From the NCBI RefSeq assembly GCF_011290685.1, contig NZ_JAANYN010000016.1, positions 1-64,000 on the forward strand: DNA of 64,000 bases, in the 5' to 3' direction. Of the stretch, positions 29,301 through 37,258 are shown piece by piece. Made by a program: the position numbers and the translations under genes. The stretch's first letter is position 1, and every line of letters begins with the position of its first letter. Below the pieces are notes generated by a model that did no database searches, was not told the DNA's origin, and saw nothing but the letters and a program-made list of their open reading frames with translations. This DNA is from Cyclobacterium plantarum. GTDB lineage: Bacteria > Bacteroidota > Bacteroidia > Cytophagales > Cyclobacteriaceae.

Positions 29301-29550
29301 CCTGATGACTTCTTTCGCCTTTATCAGCGGCCTGATCCCACTGGCGCTTGCCAGCGGAGCGGGAGCCATAGGCAACCGAACCATTGGTACCGCAGCAGCA
29401 GGAGGAATGTTTATTGGAACTTTTGTCGGAATTATACTCATTCCCGGACTATTCGTCGTGTTTGAATCCCTGGCTGCCTATCTCAAAAAGCAACCCGTGC
29501 CGGTAGCTGAAGATCAAAGCGTCCCTTCAGGTAGTCTCAAAACTTCTTAA
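26383..29550 (+). CDS. RND multidrug efflux pump, HAE1/AcrB type
   Basis: 1055 residues, AcrB-size. An N-terminal FIKRPILSTVISILITLIG, two sets of periplasmic porter domains and twelve membrane helices are apparent. TM4 carries the proton-relay pair (AIGIVVDNAIVVVEAVH, two Asp-like positions D-N) and the GPVGIFYRQFSLTLA segment is typical. It would export hydrophobic drugs, bile-like or plant compounds using the proton gradient. Gene order adaptor-pump-channel with gaps of 21 and 17 bp makes a complete tripartite system. Substrates cannot be deduced. Confidence 0.95.
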   Translation: MFDLFIKRPILSTVISILITLIGLLALFGLPVTQFPEIVPPSVTVTSQYRGANAEVVTKAVTTPLERAINGVPGMTYMSSVNTNDGVSVITVFFNVGTDPDQAAVNVQNRVATVVDELPEEVIRAGVMTEKEVNSMLLYLNLMTSDSTQDEKFVYNFADINILPELKRIDGVGRAEIMGNRDYAMRIWLNPDRMVAYNLTPQDVSEAIQSQNVEAAPGKSGISSDRDPQALQYVLKYTGKFNTQEDYENITLKSLPDGSLLKIRDVAEVEFDSEDYNMVSMTDGRPSASIMIKQRPGSNAREVIQNIKDKMEELQGSSFPPGMKYNISYDVSRFLDASISEVVKTLIEAFLLVSFVVFIFLQDWRSTLIPAIAVPVSLIGTFFFMGLLGFSINMLTLFAMVLAIGIVVDNAIVVVEAVHVKMHQNGMNAKEATFAAMKEIGGAIIAITLVMSAVFIPVSFLSGPVGIFYRQFSLTLAIAIVISGINALTLSPALCSLLLKPVHHEKGKGLMSRFFTAFNEKYDAFSGKYAHFIGKTAGRKALTFGILILFFVLTYGMTFVLPTGFIPNEDQGMIYVNVTTPPGSTMDRTQQIMDDVQASILPFEEVETISTLAGYSLLTETAGASYGMGMINLVGWDDREADVNELIEKYQERTDHITGASIQFFGPPPVPGFGNASGFELQMQDKTGGDLEFTAQTVDDFLTAIRQRPEIQDAFTNFDPSFPQYILRVDHDKAAKLGVDVRASMQTLQSFIGSYYSSNFIQFGQMYKVMLQASPEFRTNPESLLKMYTKNKQGEMVPYSNFVTLERVYGPEQLTRYNMFISAMVNGDAAPGYSSGDAIRAVEETAVSILPRGFSIDWSGMTREQIASGNQAVYIFLICLLFVYLLLAAQYESYLLPLPVILSLPAGVFGSFLFLYLTGLENNIYAQVSLIMLIGLLGKNAILIIEIAVQSRQKGMGILASAKHAAVERLRPILMTSFAFISGLIPLALASGAGAIGNRTIGTAAAGGMFIGTFVGIILIPGLFVVFESLAAYLKKQPVPVAEDQSVPSGSLKTS

Positions 29551-29567
29551 AGTCAATTCCCTATTCT

Positions 29568-31025
29568 ATGAATACCGTACAATCAAGATACCTGTTATTC
29601 TTTATTTTATTTGGAATGGGTCTCTATTCCTGCAAAGTACCGCAACGTCTCACAGATGAAAACATCAGCCCGCCGGAATCTTATCCAGAATCCCTGGTCT
29701 CTTCTGTAGATAGCACCAAACTGGCACTGACCCACTGGGAGGCCTTTTTTGGTGACCCGCAACTACAGCGCCTGATAAAAAAGGGTTTGGAAAACAACCA
29801 GGATCTTGCCAAAACACTGATGCAGATCCGTATTGCCAAAGCGGCCATGAGCCGGGCAAAAATGGGCCAATTGCCTGAAATCAATCTTGAGGCCGGAGCA
29901 GGAATCCGGAAATTCGGCGACTATACCATGGACGGGGTCGGAAACGACGACACCAACCGTTCCCCCACCGTTCCGGAAGACAAACGTATCCCGGTGCCGT
30001 ACAAGGATTTTATATTGGGAGCGGCATTCAATTGGGAGCTGGATATCTGGGGAAAACTCAATATGAAAAAAAAGCAGGCTTTGTCCAGGTATCAGGCTAC
30101 AGAAGAAATGAGGAATGGGACAAAGACCTGGTTGATTGCAGAAATTGCCAATACCTATTACACCGTAGTGGGCCTGGATGAGGAAATAGAAACACTGCTT
30201 TCCAATATTGCCTTCCAGGAACAGGCATTTGAACTGGGAAAAAGCCTGAAAAATGCCGGTCAGGAAAGCCAGTTGTCGATCGACCAGTTTGAAGCCCTGA
30301 TGCTCAACTCCAAAGGCCTTCTGGTCCGGAAGCGCAGGGAACTTAGGCAGGCAGAGTTGAACCTGGCCTACCTCACCGGCGGATATCCCGAAGCCATATC
30401 CAGGCAGTCTTTGTCAGAAGTGGATATTTTTCCGGATGCCCTTCAGCTGGGCCTGCCTTCGGATCTGTTAAGGATGAGACCGGATATCCGGGCAGCCGAA
30501 CAAACCCTTAAAGCCAATAACCTGGAAGTAGGCATCGCCAGAACGGCATTTTTTCCTACTTTTAACCTGTACGGCATGGCCGGATTCAATGCTTTTGAAT
30601 TCAGTAAGCTCTTTCTGAATCCCGCCTCAACAGTACACCAGCTGGGAGGAGGCCTGGTGGCCCCGGTATTCAATAGAAACAGGATCAAAGCCGCCTATGA
30701 AAGTGCCAGGGCCCGGCAAAAGATAGCCTTGTATGACTATGAACAAACCGTTCTCAATGGTTATTTGGAAGTGTTGGGGCTTGTCAATAATTACACCACC
30801 TATCAGGAGGAACTCGAGTTGAAAACCAATGAGGTATTGGTGCAGCGCAGGTCTGTGGACAATGCCAATACCATGTTTAAGGTAGGCTACGCAGACTACC
30901 TGGACGTGATCAACAGCCAGTCCAATGCCCTTTCCTCCGAGCTGGATTATATCAACCTAAAGGTGCAACAACTTCAAAACATCACCAGTTTGTACCGGGC
31001 CCTGGGCGGGGGCTGGCAGCAATAA
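29568..31025 (+). CDS. Outer-membrane efflux channel lipoprotein (OprM/NodT, TolC family)
   Basis: 485 residues. A lipobox (GMGLYSC, about 16-22) gives an acylated N-terminus as in OprM and CusC. Two outer-membrane efflux repeats follow, with a LRMRPDIRAAEQTLKANN segment and ending in RALGGGW, characteristic of the NodT subfamily. It completes the RND system. A strong terminator stands about 90 bp after its stop and closes the operon. Confidence 0.93.
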   Translation: MNTVQSRYLLFFILFGMGLYSCKVPQRLTDENISPPESYPESLVSSVDSTKLALTHWEAFFGDPQLQRLIKKGLENNQDLAKTLMQIRIAKAAMSRAKMGQLPEINLEAGAGIRKFGDYTMDGVGNDDTNRSPTVPEDKRIPVPYKDFILGAAFNWELDIWGKLNMKKKQALSRYQATEEMRNGTKTWLIAEIANTYYTVVGLDEEIETLLSNIAFQEQAFELGKSLKNAGQESQLSIDQFEALMLNSKGLLVRKRRELRQAELNLAYLTGGYPEAISRQSLSEVDIFPDALQLGLPSDLLRMRPDIRAAEQTLKANNLEVGIARTAFFPTFNLYGMAGFNAFEFSKLFLNPASTVHQLGGGLVAPVFNRNRIKAAYESARARQKIALYDYEQTVLNGYLEVLGLVNNYTTYQEELELKTNEVLVQRRSVDNANTMFKVGYADYLDVINSQSNALSSELDYINLKVQQLQNITSLYRALGGGWQQ

Positions 31026-31115
31026 GCCTGGCCTGGGAGGAGGCAGATGAATAAGAGGCAGGCAGTATGGCTACCGAAAAATTGGATCCTGAAATGCTAC
31101 TCTTAGAGGGGGAAA

Positions 31116-31150
31116 AATCCTGCCGGATAATGCCGGCGGGATTTTTTTTT
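31116..31150 (+). terminator. Strong terminator of the efflux operon
   Basis: An 11-bp stem (31116-31126 with 31133-31143, one T-G wobble; core TGCCGG / CCGGCGGG) is followed by nine T. A second hairpin (CGGTCAAA at 31157 with TTTGACCG ending at 31185) follows at once. Together they mark the boundary between the efflux operon and the accessory island. Confidence 0.9.
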
Positions 31151-31335
31151 GGGTAACGGTCAAAAGAAGTATCTTTCTTTGACCGAATGAATTTTTGCTG
31201 CCAGCAATCCCGATGATATTAAAGAAATAAATAGTAATATTAAACCCTGGCTAAAAGTTGGTTTTTTGACGGATATTCAACTGATAGGCATATTACCCTT
31301 TTGATCTACACAGAAAACCTAATACCTTTACAATC

Positions 31336-31635
31336 ATGAATCTTATAGATTTAAATATGGATAAGATACGTCAACTTTGCTTGACGCACAAGGTTAACAA
31401 GCTTTTTGTATTTGGCTCTGTTCTTAAAGATTCTTTTACCAATGAAAGCGATATTGATTTAGTAGTCGATTTTGATAAAGTAGACTTAAATGATTATGCA
31501 GACAACTACTTTGATCTAAAAGATCAATTAGAGGCCATTTTCAATCGTCCAGTTGATTTACTTGAAGAGGAAGGAATCCGAAATCCATACTTAAAAAAGC
31601 AAATTGATTTTGAGAAGCAACTTATTTATGGATAA
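31336..31635 (+). CDS. mntA: MNT-type nucleotidyltransferase antitoxin (MntA-like)
   Basis: 99 residues. The minimal nucleotidyltransferase signature GS-x10-DxD is intact (GSVLKDSFTNESDID, about 27-41) with a following Asp strand (NRPVDLLEE). In HEPN/MNT toxin-antitoxin systems this protein adenylylates the HepT toxin on a tyrosine and so silences it. Its 3' end overlaps the HepT-like start by 8 bp, the usual coupled layout. The neighbouring toxin is truncated here, so the enzyme appears to be an orphan. Base use is AT-richer than the efflux genes next door. Confidence 0.88.
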   Translation: MNLIDLNMDKIRQLCLTHKVNKLFVFGSVLKDSFTNESDIDLVVDFDKVDLNDYADNYFDLKDQLEAIFNRPVDLLEEEGIRNPYLKKQIDFEKQLIYG

Positions 31636-31912
31636 CAAAATCAATACTTGGCTTTTTGATATTCTCAATTCCATTGAAGAAATTGAATCTTTCTTTGAAG
31701 ATACACCATTGAATTTTTTAGAGAATCAGAAGGATATAAAAACTAAAAGGGCGGTTGAAAGAAATAGTGAAATTATTGGGGAGGCTGTAAATCGCATTCT
31801 TAAAGTGGAAAAAACTGTAGAAAGAAAAAAACATCACATATCGACCACAAAAAGTAAAGTAAGGAAAAGGTATACCTTCAAACTTACAGAAAGTCGGCTT
31901 TTCGAATCCTAA
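31628..31912 (+). pseudogene. HepT-like HEPN toxin, C-terminus replaced
   Basis: ATG 31628 overlaps mntA. Residues 1-60 look like HepT, including KDIKTKRAVERNSEIIGEA and AVNRILKVE. In the family this is followed by a segment with the RNase motif R-x(4-6)-H (RNxxxHxY). Here it turns at about residue 60 into unrelated basic sequence (KTVERKKHHISTTK) and stops at 94 residues, short of the usual 110-140. The catalytic part is missing, probably through an insertion or deletion near 31805. An alternative is a very divergent but active toxin; the abrupt change argues against it. Confidence 0.75.
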
Positions 31913-31974
31913 AAACTAAAAAATCAATTTAAAAAGGACGAATAAGCCCCAAAAGTGCTTAACTTAATAGCATT

Positions 31975-32178
31975 GGAGCCACCCCTTAGCGATGCCAACC
32001 ATGTGATTACCTGGGCCAGTAAACCAACCGGATAGCTATTTCCAACCACCGTTTAGTGGATATATCCCCTACCCACGTTACTTTCCAGGCCAAATTTACC
32101 GCGACAAAGCCAAAACCAAGCCGGTACGTTTGCCGGGAATAAAGTTTTTGCGGCGTTTCCGCCATCTTGTGTTTCCAT
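31975..32178 (+). pseudogene. Decayed IS91-type (Y2) transposase fragment, copy A
   Basis: This stretch aligns by eye with 33826-34010, reading the C-terminal core of an IS91-family transposase (YLGRYxHRVAISNHRI in copy B). Copy A has lost four bases in VIHYLG (about 32007), has stop codons and reads on into a FLRRFRHLVFP-like segment typical of the family. Not functional. Both copies point the same way. Remaining bases between 31913 and 32404 show no gene. Confidence 0.75.
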
Positions 32179-32404
32179 AGAGGATGATACGCATCAGGCG
32201 TTATTTCTCGATATTAACTGTATTTACAATAATAACATTAAACAATTAAATTAATTTAGTATTTTGTTCTCGTGGTCAAGAATAGGTAGCATCATACGGC
32301 ATCACATACCCTTTTTAATGAACAATTCAGGCAAATGATGAAAAAAAAGTGATGACATTTTATACAATAACCGATATAGTTATATAATCATAAATGACGA
32401 GCAT

Positions 32405-33670
32405 ATGAAACAATTAAAACTTCTGTTAGGGGTAATAATTCTTATGGGATGGTCTTGTAATAATGACGAAACAAAATATGTAGGTACAGTGAATTTGGAA
32501 GCCAGTGGACTAAGCGATGGCAAGTTAGCTATTAACAATGTGGCTACTTTTACAGCAACCGTAACCGACTATTATGGTGATGTTGCTAATCTTAACTACC
32601 GATGGACCTTGGATACCGAAAATGGTGAACTCTCTGACGGCGTAAACACACTTGCTAATTCCACCATTGCAGGGCACACCATACGATGCATTGGAAGAAT
32701 TAGCGGCGATGAGCGCATAATTGTAGAAGTAATTACTGAAAACAATACGATTATTGCCTCGGCATATGTTGATTTTACTATTATCCCTTTTGTTGATACT
32801 CCCGATGGCCTGGGATGTTATGACCAACCTAAAATTATTTACCAGTATGGAAATTCATCCTTTTATGTTTGTAATTTTGATGGCTCTAATGCTGAATATA
32901 TGGGAGTTGGTGGTTTGAGTCTAGCCATATCGCCAAATGGCAAATGGATTGCTTACAGCAAGTTTGATGATGACCGAATGGGCTATTTTGCGTATTTAAG
33001 GAATTGTGAAACCAACGAAACAATAGAAATCCCCGGAGGAGATGGGGACGATTATACACCTGAATTTTCATCCGATAGTAAGGTTTTATATTTTTTAAGG
33101 CCAGAGCCTTCGCTTGAAGAGAATATTGCTGGGGGCCGACCGGAAGATATTGCAGCATATAATATTGAAACGGGAGAGGATTATTTCCTAACCACATTAC
33201 ATCAATCCGGTGAGCGTGTTTCCAAATTTACGGTCTCTCCGGTATCAAACGAAATTGCATTTATTAGAGCCGGTGAGGAGATACAACCACGGCTTTCTAT
33301 TCTTAATACGGAAAGTGGATTAATTACCGATTTAATGACTTTAAGTTTTACTCCTAATAGTAGTATGGATTGGTCTCCAAATGGTGAAGATATTATTTTT
33401 TCAAGCTCCAATGTCCAATCAGGAAAGGGCATCTTTCGCATGAGTCTTGTTGATGGCATAGGGCCGCAGTTGATATTTACCGATCTTTCGCCACAATCAT
33501 TGGCGCCTATAAATCCACATTATTATGCCAATGGCACTCGTATTGCTTGGTCTGGCCAGGAGAATGGACAAAACAACATCAATATTTGGAGCATTGATAT
33601 AAATGGCAATGACCTACAACAGATAACCAGTACCAGCGGAAATGATCTTGTACAAGGTGTATTGGAGTAA
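32405..33670 (+). CDS. Lipoprotein with Ig-like and TolB-type beta-propeller domains
   Basis: 421 residues. A lipobox (LMGWSC, about 13-18) makes it a lipoprotein. Residues about 25-130 form an Ig-like domain (RWTLDTENGELSDG). Residues about 140-420 carry repeated TolB/WD40-like PD40 strands (AISPNGKWIAYSK, YTPEFSSDSKVLYFL, MDWSPNGEDIIFSS, IWSIDINGNDLQQIT). Probably cell-surface or periplasmic binding; no enzyme motif is seen. It is AT-richer than core genes of the window and lies between two IS91 remnants, consistent with acquisition. It could be cargo or just a bystander. Confidence 0.82.
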   Translation: MKQLKLLLGVIILMGWSCNNDETKYVGTVNLEASGLSDGKLAINNVATFTATVTDYYGDVANLNYRWTLDTENGELSDGVNTLANSTIAGHTIRCIGRISGDERIIVEVITENNTIIASAYVDFTIIPFVDTPDGLGCYDQPKIIYQYGNSSFYVCNFDGSNAEYMGVGGLSLAISPNGKWIAYSKFDDDRMGYFAYLRNCETNETIEIPGGDGDDYTPEFSSDSKVLYFLRPEPSLEENIAGGRPEDIAAYNIETGEDYFLTTLHQSGERVSKFTVSPVSNEIAFIRAGEEIQPRLSILNTESGLITDLMTLSFTPNSSMDWSPNGEDIIFSSSNVQSGKGIFRMSLVDGIGPQLIFTDLSPQSLAPINPHYYANGTRIAWSGQENGQNNINIWSIDINGNDLQQITSTSGNDLVQGVLE

Positions 33671-33783
33671 AGTCTTTAATCGAGATTATTAACTAGAACC
33701 CTGTAACCAACGGATATGTGGGGTAGTTGCACAACGCTCCTGCGCAATTACACCTCAAATGACTGTGTTCTTTCCATGAGCAG

Positions 33784-34020
33784 ATGCAGCAGGCGTACGC
33801 TACTCCCTGCGTGGTGTTTTGCGAGCATCCCCTCAGCGATGCCCGCCACGTGATTCATTACCTGGGCCGGTACAGCCACCGGGTGGCTATTTCCAACCAC
33901 CGCATAAAGGATATATCGGACACCCACGCTACTTTCCAAGCCAAAGATTGCCGCGACAAGGCAAGGAAAAAAACGGTACGCCTGCCGAGGGTGGAGTTTC
34001 TACCTATCCGGCGGATAAAC
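33784..34020 (+). pseudogene. IS91-type (Y2) transposase fragment, copy B
   Basis: An open stretch reading CVVFCEHPLSDARHVIHYLG, then RYSHRVAISNHRI and KKTVRLPRVEFL, the C-terminal part of IS91/Y2 transposases. The N-terminal zinc domain and the catalytic tyrosine region are missing, and the reading frame runs into unrelated sequence past 34003, where the IS66 remnant begins. Only about 80 residues of some 300-400 remain. Confidence 0.75.
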
Positions 34021-35209
34021 CCCATCTTCCAGGAATTCTAAACAGTGACTAAACTTGCGCTATGAAAAGACAAAGCGAACAAGAAATGAAAAAGATGTAC
34101 CTGGAATGGTTGGAATCGGGCAAGAGCAAGTCTGAATTTGCTGATTCAGTGGGCTTGGTCCGCACCACCTTTTATAACTGGGCCAAAAAATTCAGTACCG
34201 GGGACGAATTTTCATCTGGTAACGGTTTTCAGTTACTGGACAAGTACGGCAAAATGGGCGTAAGAATCCCTGCCTCAAGTGCCTCAGACTGGACCATGGG
34301 GGCTGGCAACAGATCAGGCCGATCTGGGCTGATAGTCACCGGCCAAAAATATCTCCAGGTTGATGAAACCCCGTTGAAAGTACTGGACAGAAACCATAAA
34401 GATGGGATCCATAAGGGTTACATGTGGTTATATCATGCCCCTGTGGACAGGCTTGTACTGTTCGATTACAGAAAGGGACGGGACCAGTCCGGTCCCAAAG
34501 AGATGCTTGCGGATTTTAAGGGTATCATCCAGATGGATGGCTATATAGTCTATGGTGCCCTTTATGAAAAACATCCCGACATTAATCTGACTTTTTGTAT
34601 GGCTCACGCCAGGCGGAAGTTTGTGGATGCAGTTGAAGACGACCAAAAGCAGGCAAACCATGTACTTGATGAAATGCAGCTCCTCTATGTCCTCGAAGAC
34701 AAAATGAGAGAGCTGGGACTCAGTTGGGAACAGAGAACAAAGGAAAGAAAAGAACACGCCACCCCTATCCTGGAAAGGCTGGGAAAATGGTTGGAAGAAA
34801 ACCAGTACAGCTACAGGCCCAAAAGCCCTATGGGAAAAGCCATCGCCTACACACATAAAAGATGGGCAGGATTGAGTGCATACGCACTGCACGGGCGAAT
34901 GGAAATTGATAATAATTTAGTTGAAAATGCGGTGAGACCCCTGGATGTCGACAGGAAAGCCTTTTTATGTGCAGGATCGCATCAGGCAGCAGAAATGACC
35001 GCAGCAATGTACTCTTTCATGGCGAGCTGCAAAAAGAACAAGGTAAATGAGTTTGAATGGCTCAGGGATGTTTTTGAGAGAATCCAAAGCCATAAGCAGA
35101 AGGACCTCTACCAGCTCCTACCCTCCAATTGGGAGGAATAAAGAATCAAGGCATAAACATTACCTGCTATAATTCCTACCTAATTCTAATGGGTTCCTCG
35201 GATGGATAC
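34004..35209 (+). mobile_element. Internally deleted IS66-family element
   Basis: Imperfect terminal repeats, CTATCCGGCGGATAAACCC (34004-34022) and, inverted, GGGTTCCTCGGATGGATAC (35191-35209), match at 13 of 19 positions by my alignment and enclose one ORF made of TnpA and TnpC parts. The left end cuts into the IS91 fragment, so this insertion is the younger. TnpB is absent. No clear target duplication was found. Confidence 0.6.
34062..35141 (+). pseudogene. IS66 TnpA-TnpC fusion by internal deletion
   Basis: 359 codons. Residues 1-57 are the helix-turn-helix start of IS66 TnpA (LVRTTFYNWAKKF). At about residue 58 (near 34233) the sequence jumps in frame into the C-terminal part of TnpC (KYGKMGVRIPASSASDWT). 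The DDE residues remain: VDETP, IQMDGY and NNLVENAVRPL. All of TnpB, the rest of TnpA and the TnpC leucine-rich and zinc-binding N-terminus are gone; a second small loss seems likely near residue 90. It is probably inactive, although the retained DDE core is uninterrupted. Confidence 0.8.
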
Positions 35210-35626
35210 ACCAAACCGGTCTAGTTGGCAGGGGTTGGGGTTCCATAGATTGTGATTCCCCGGTAAATAGGATGGCGCTAACCCTCTCCGTCATCCAAAC
35301 GGAACCTGGAAAGTCCTCCGAGAAAGCTTGTTCCAACACCTCCTGGCAATCCCCAGGCTAAGGGATACAGAAATTTAGCACAAGCTTCTGGTCGAACTCA
35401 GAACAGATTTTCACCCGTTGGAACGGTCAACTTTTTGACCTATATTCACTATTCAAGGCACACACAGCAGTTTTGCGTCTGACGGGCTACGTAAGAAATT
35501 CTTGTGCATATTTGAAGTGTAGTTCTTCGTATCAAGGTTAATACTAAAAAGCCCGCCCGAACGCAAAGCCGCGAACCGTTGTGCAACAGCAAAATGTACA
35601 CAAATACCAGAGATTAAATAATTTCG
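35210..35626. other. Non-coding stretch after the IS66 remnant
   Basis: 417 bp with no gene that I can support on either strand. Near the right end CGTTGTGCAAC (35577-35587) is the exact reverse complement of GTTGCACAACG at 33726-33736, so an 11-nt inverted pair encloses the IS91 copy B and the IS66 remnant. The GC-rich GCCCGCCCGAACGCAAAGCC next to it resembles short intergenic repeats seen in Bacteroidota islands, which is inference only. Confidence 0.35.
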
Positions 35627-36212
35627 ATGCATAAGACCTTAATTGATAATATTCAAGAAATAGTCCCCCTCAAGGGAGATGATATATTGCTTATTGAGAA
35701 TGCATTTATACCTGTTGAATTAAAGAAAAAAACAGTTTTTACTTCAAAAGGGGGAATCATCCAACCACATGCGATTCGTAGCAGAAGGATGCCTCAAGCT
35801 ATATCGTATTGATGATACTGGAAAGGAGCATATTCTTCAATTTGGAATTATGGGTTGGTGGGTAAATGACCTTTATGCCTATCTGACTCAAAAGCCAGCC
35901 ACATTTTTTATACAAGCCATTACCGATAGCACTGTTTTACAGGTTCACAGAGATCAACTCAATAAACTTTATGACAAGATCCATATGATGGATCGGTTTT
36001 TCAGAATTAAAACACAGAATGGATATGTTGCTCTCCAGGAACGAACAATTAACTCCATGAGCCAAACTGCTGACGAATGTTATTTTGACTTTATAAGAAA
36101 ATATCGGAATATGGAACAACAGATTCCTCAATATATGATTGCATCTTACTTAGGAATAACCCCAGAACACCTAAGCTCCCTTCGAAAAAACCTTGTACGA
36201 AAGCTTTCTTAA
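35627..36212 (+). pseudogene. Crp/Fnr-type regulator with a +1 frameshift in a G5 run
   Basis: The first frame (35627 on) encodes a cyclic-nucleotide-binding domain start (ENAFIPVELKKKTVFTSKG). The next frame carries the rest (MRFVAEGCLKLYRID, then the helical C-terminus ending YLGITPEHLSSLRKNL). Removing one G from the five at 35750-35754 gives a continuous reading TSKGESSNHMRFVAEG, so one extra base splits a gene of about 194 codons. It may be a true pseudogene, a phase-variable tract or a read error. It is the likely regulator of the four genes downstream. Confidence 0.85.
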
Positions 36213-36235
36213 GATACCTTAATGGATTTGGCCTG

Positions 36236-36276
36236 CATGATTTGAAAATTTGCACAAACAAATAATTCAAATCATG
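36236..36276. promoter_or_regulatory. Perfect 11-bp inverted repeat ending on the cyclase start codon
   Basis: CATGATTTGAA (36236-36246) and TTCAAATCATG (36266-36276) are perfect inverted copies separated by 19 nt. The last ATG is the start codon of the cyclase gene at 36274. As DNA it could be an operator, for example for the adjacent Crp/Fnr protein; as RNA the stem would hide the start codon. Confidence 0.7.
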
Positions 36277-37251
36277 AAAAAGACAAATTTGGTACTAGCC
36301 TTGGTTTTTGCAGGCCAATTGACCGTATTGGGTCAGCAAAATGAAACCGTTGGTAAAAGCCCCTGGGGATCCGATGATGAAATAGGTTCACTGAATCTAA
36401 TGTCCAATTCCACGCGATTCGAGGTATTATCTCAGATCAAATCCGGTAAAACCTATGATTTAAGTGTTGAATATTTCGTGGGCATGCCCAGCTTCCACGC
36501 ATTGGGAGACCCTCCTTATCAATACTGGCTGACCCATACACCGCATGGCACTATCGTGGACAATCCTAATGGACTTGGTGAAGCCATGAACCGCAAAGTG
36601 AGTTACACCGGAGATGCCATTTCTATGTACACCCACATGGGTACACATATTGACGCACTCAACCATTTTGGTCTGAATGGAAAAATCTGGAATGGATTCA
36701 CTCCTGAAGAACACTTGGGTGACAAAGGTTGGAAGAAGACAGGAGCTGAGACCATCCCTCCTATCATTGCGCGCGGTGTGATGATTGATGTTAAATCATC
36801 GAAAGGGTTTCTTCCAAAGAACTATCGGATTACCGAATATGATCTTCAGGAGGCGCTTAAAAAACAGGGAGTTGTACTGAAACCTGGTGATGTTGTTGTT
36901 ATCCGCACTGGCCAGGCTGAGTTTTATGAGGATGCCGATCACTATCTCGACAACTATCCAGGTATCAGCCTTGCTGCGGTCAAGTGGCTTATCGAAGATC
37001 AGGGCATCATGCTTCTTGGTGCAGACAACCTCTCATTTGAAGCTTTTCCTCCCGAGCGAGAAGATAACTGGGTGCCAGTACACACCTACCTATTGGCAGA
37101 GAAAGGGGTGATGTTCATTGAACAGATGTACCTTGAAGAACTGGCCAAAGATGAAGTGTATGAGTTTGCCTTCATCGCAGCATCATTGAAGCTGAAGGGT
37201 GCAAATGGCTCACCTATGCGTCCAATGGCTATTCCTATGAATTCCAAATAA
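36274..37251 (+). CDS. Secreted cyclase family protein (PF04199, kynurenine-formamidase-like)
   Basis: 325 residues from ATG 36274; an in-frame TTG at 36250 lies before the inverted repeat and is less likely. A signal peptide (MKKTNLVLALVFAGQLTVLG) precedes the family's metal motif HMGTHIDALNHF (about 120-131) and a second conserved region (VVIRTGQAEF, LGADNLSFEAFP). Relatives hydrolyse amides or lactones, for instance N-formylkynurenine, or isatin. The signal peptide puts this one in the periplasm. It heads a unit whose next genes start 7, 1 and 6 bp apart. Substrate unknown. Confidence 0.87.
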   Translation: MKKTNLVLALVFAGQLTVLGQQNETVGKSPWGSDDEIGSLNLMSNSTRFEVLSQIKSGKTYDLSVEYFVGMPSFHALGDPPYQYWLTHTPHGTIVDNPNGLGEAMNRKVSYTGDAISMYTHMGTHIDALNHFGLNGKIWNGFTPEEHLGDKGWKKTGAETIPPIIARGVMIDVKSSKGFLPKNYRITEYDLQEALKKQGVVLKPGDVVVIRTGQAEFYEDADHYLDNYPGISLAAVKWLIEDQGIMLLGADNLSFEAFPPEREDNWVPVHTYLLAEKGVMFIEQMYLEELAKDEVYEFAFIAASLKLKGANGSPMRPMAIPMNSK

Positions 37252-37258
37252 ACAGAAG

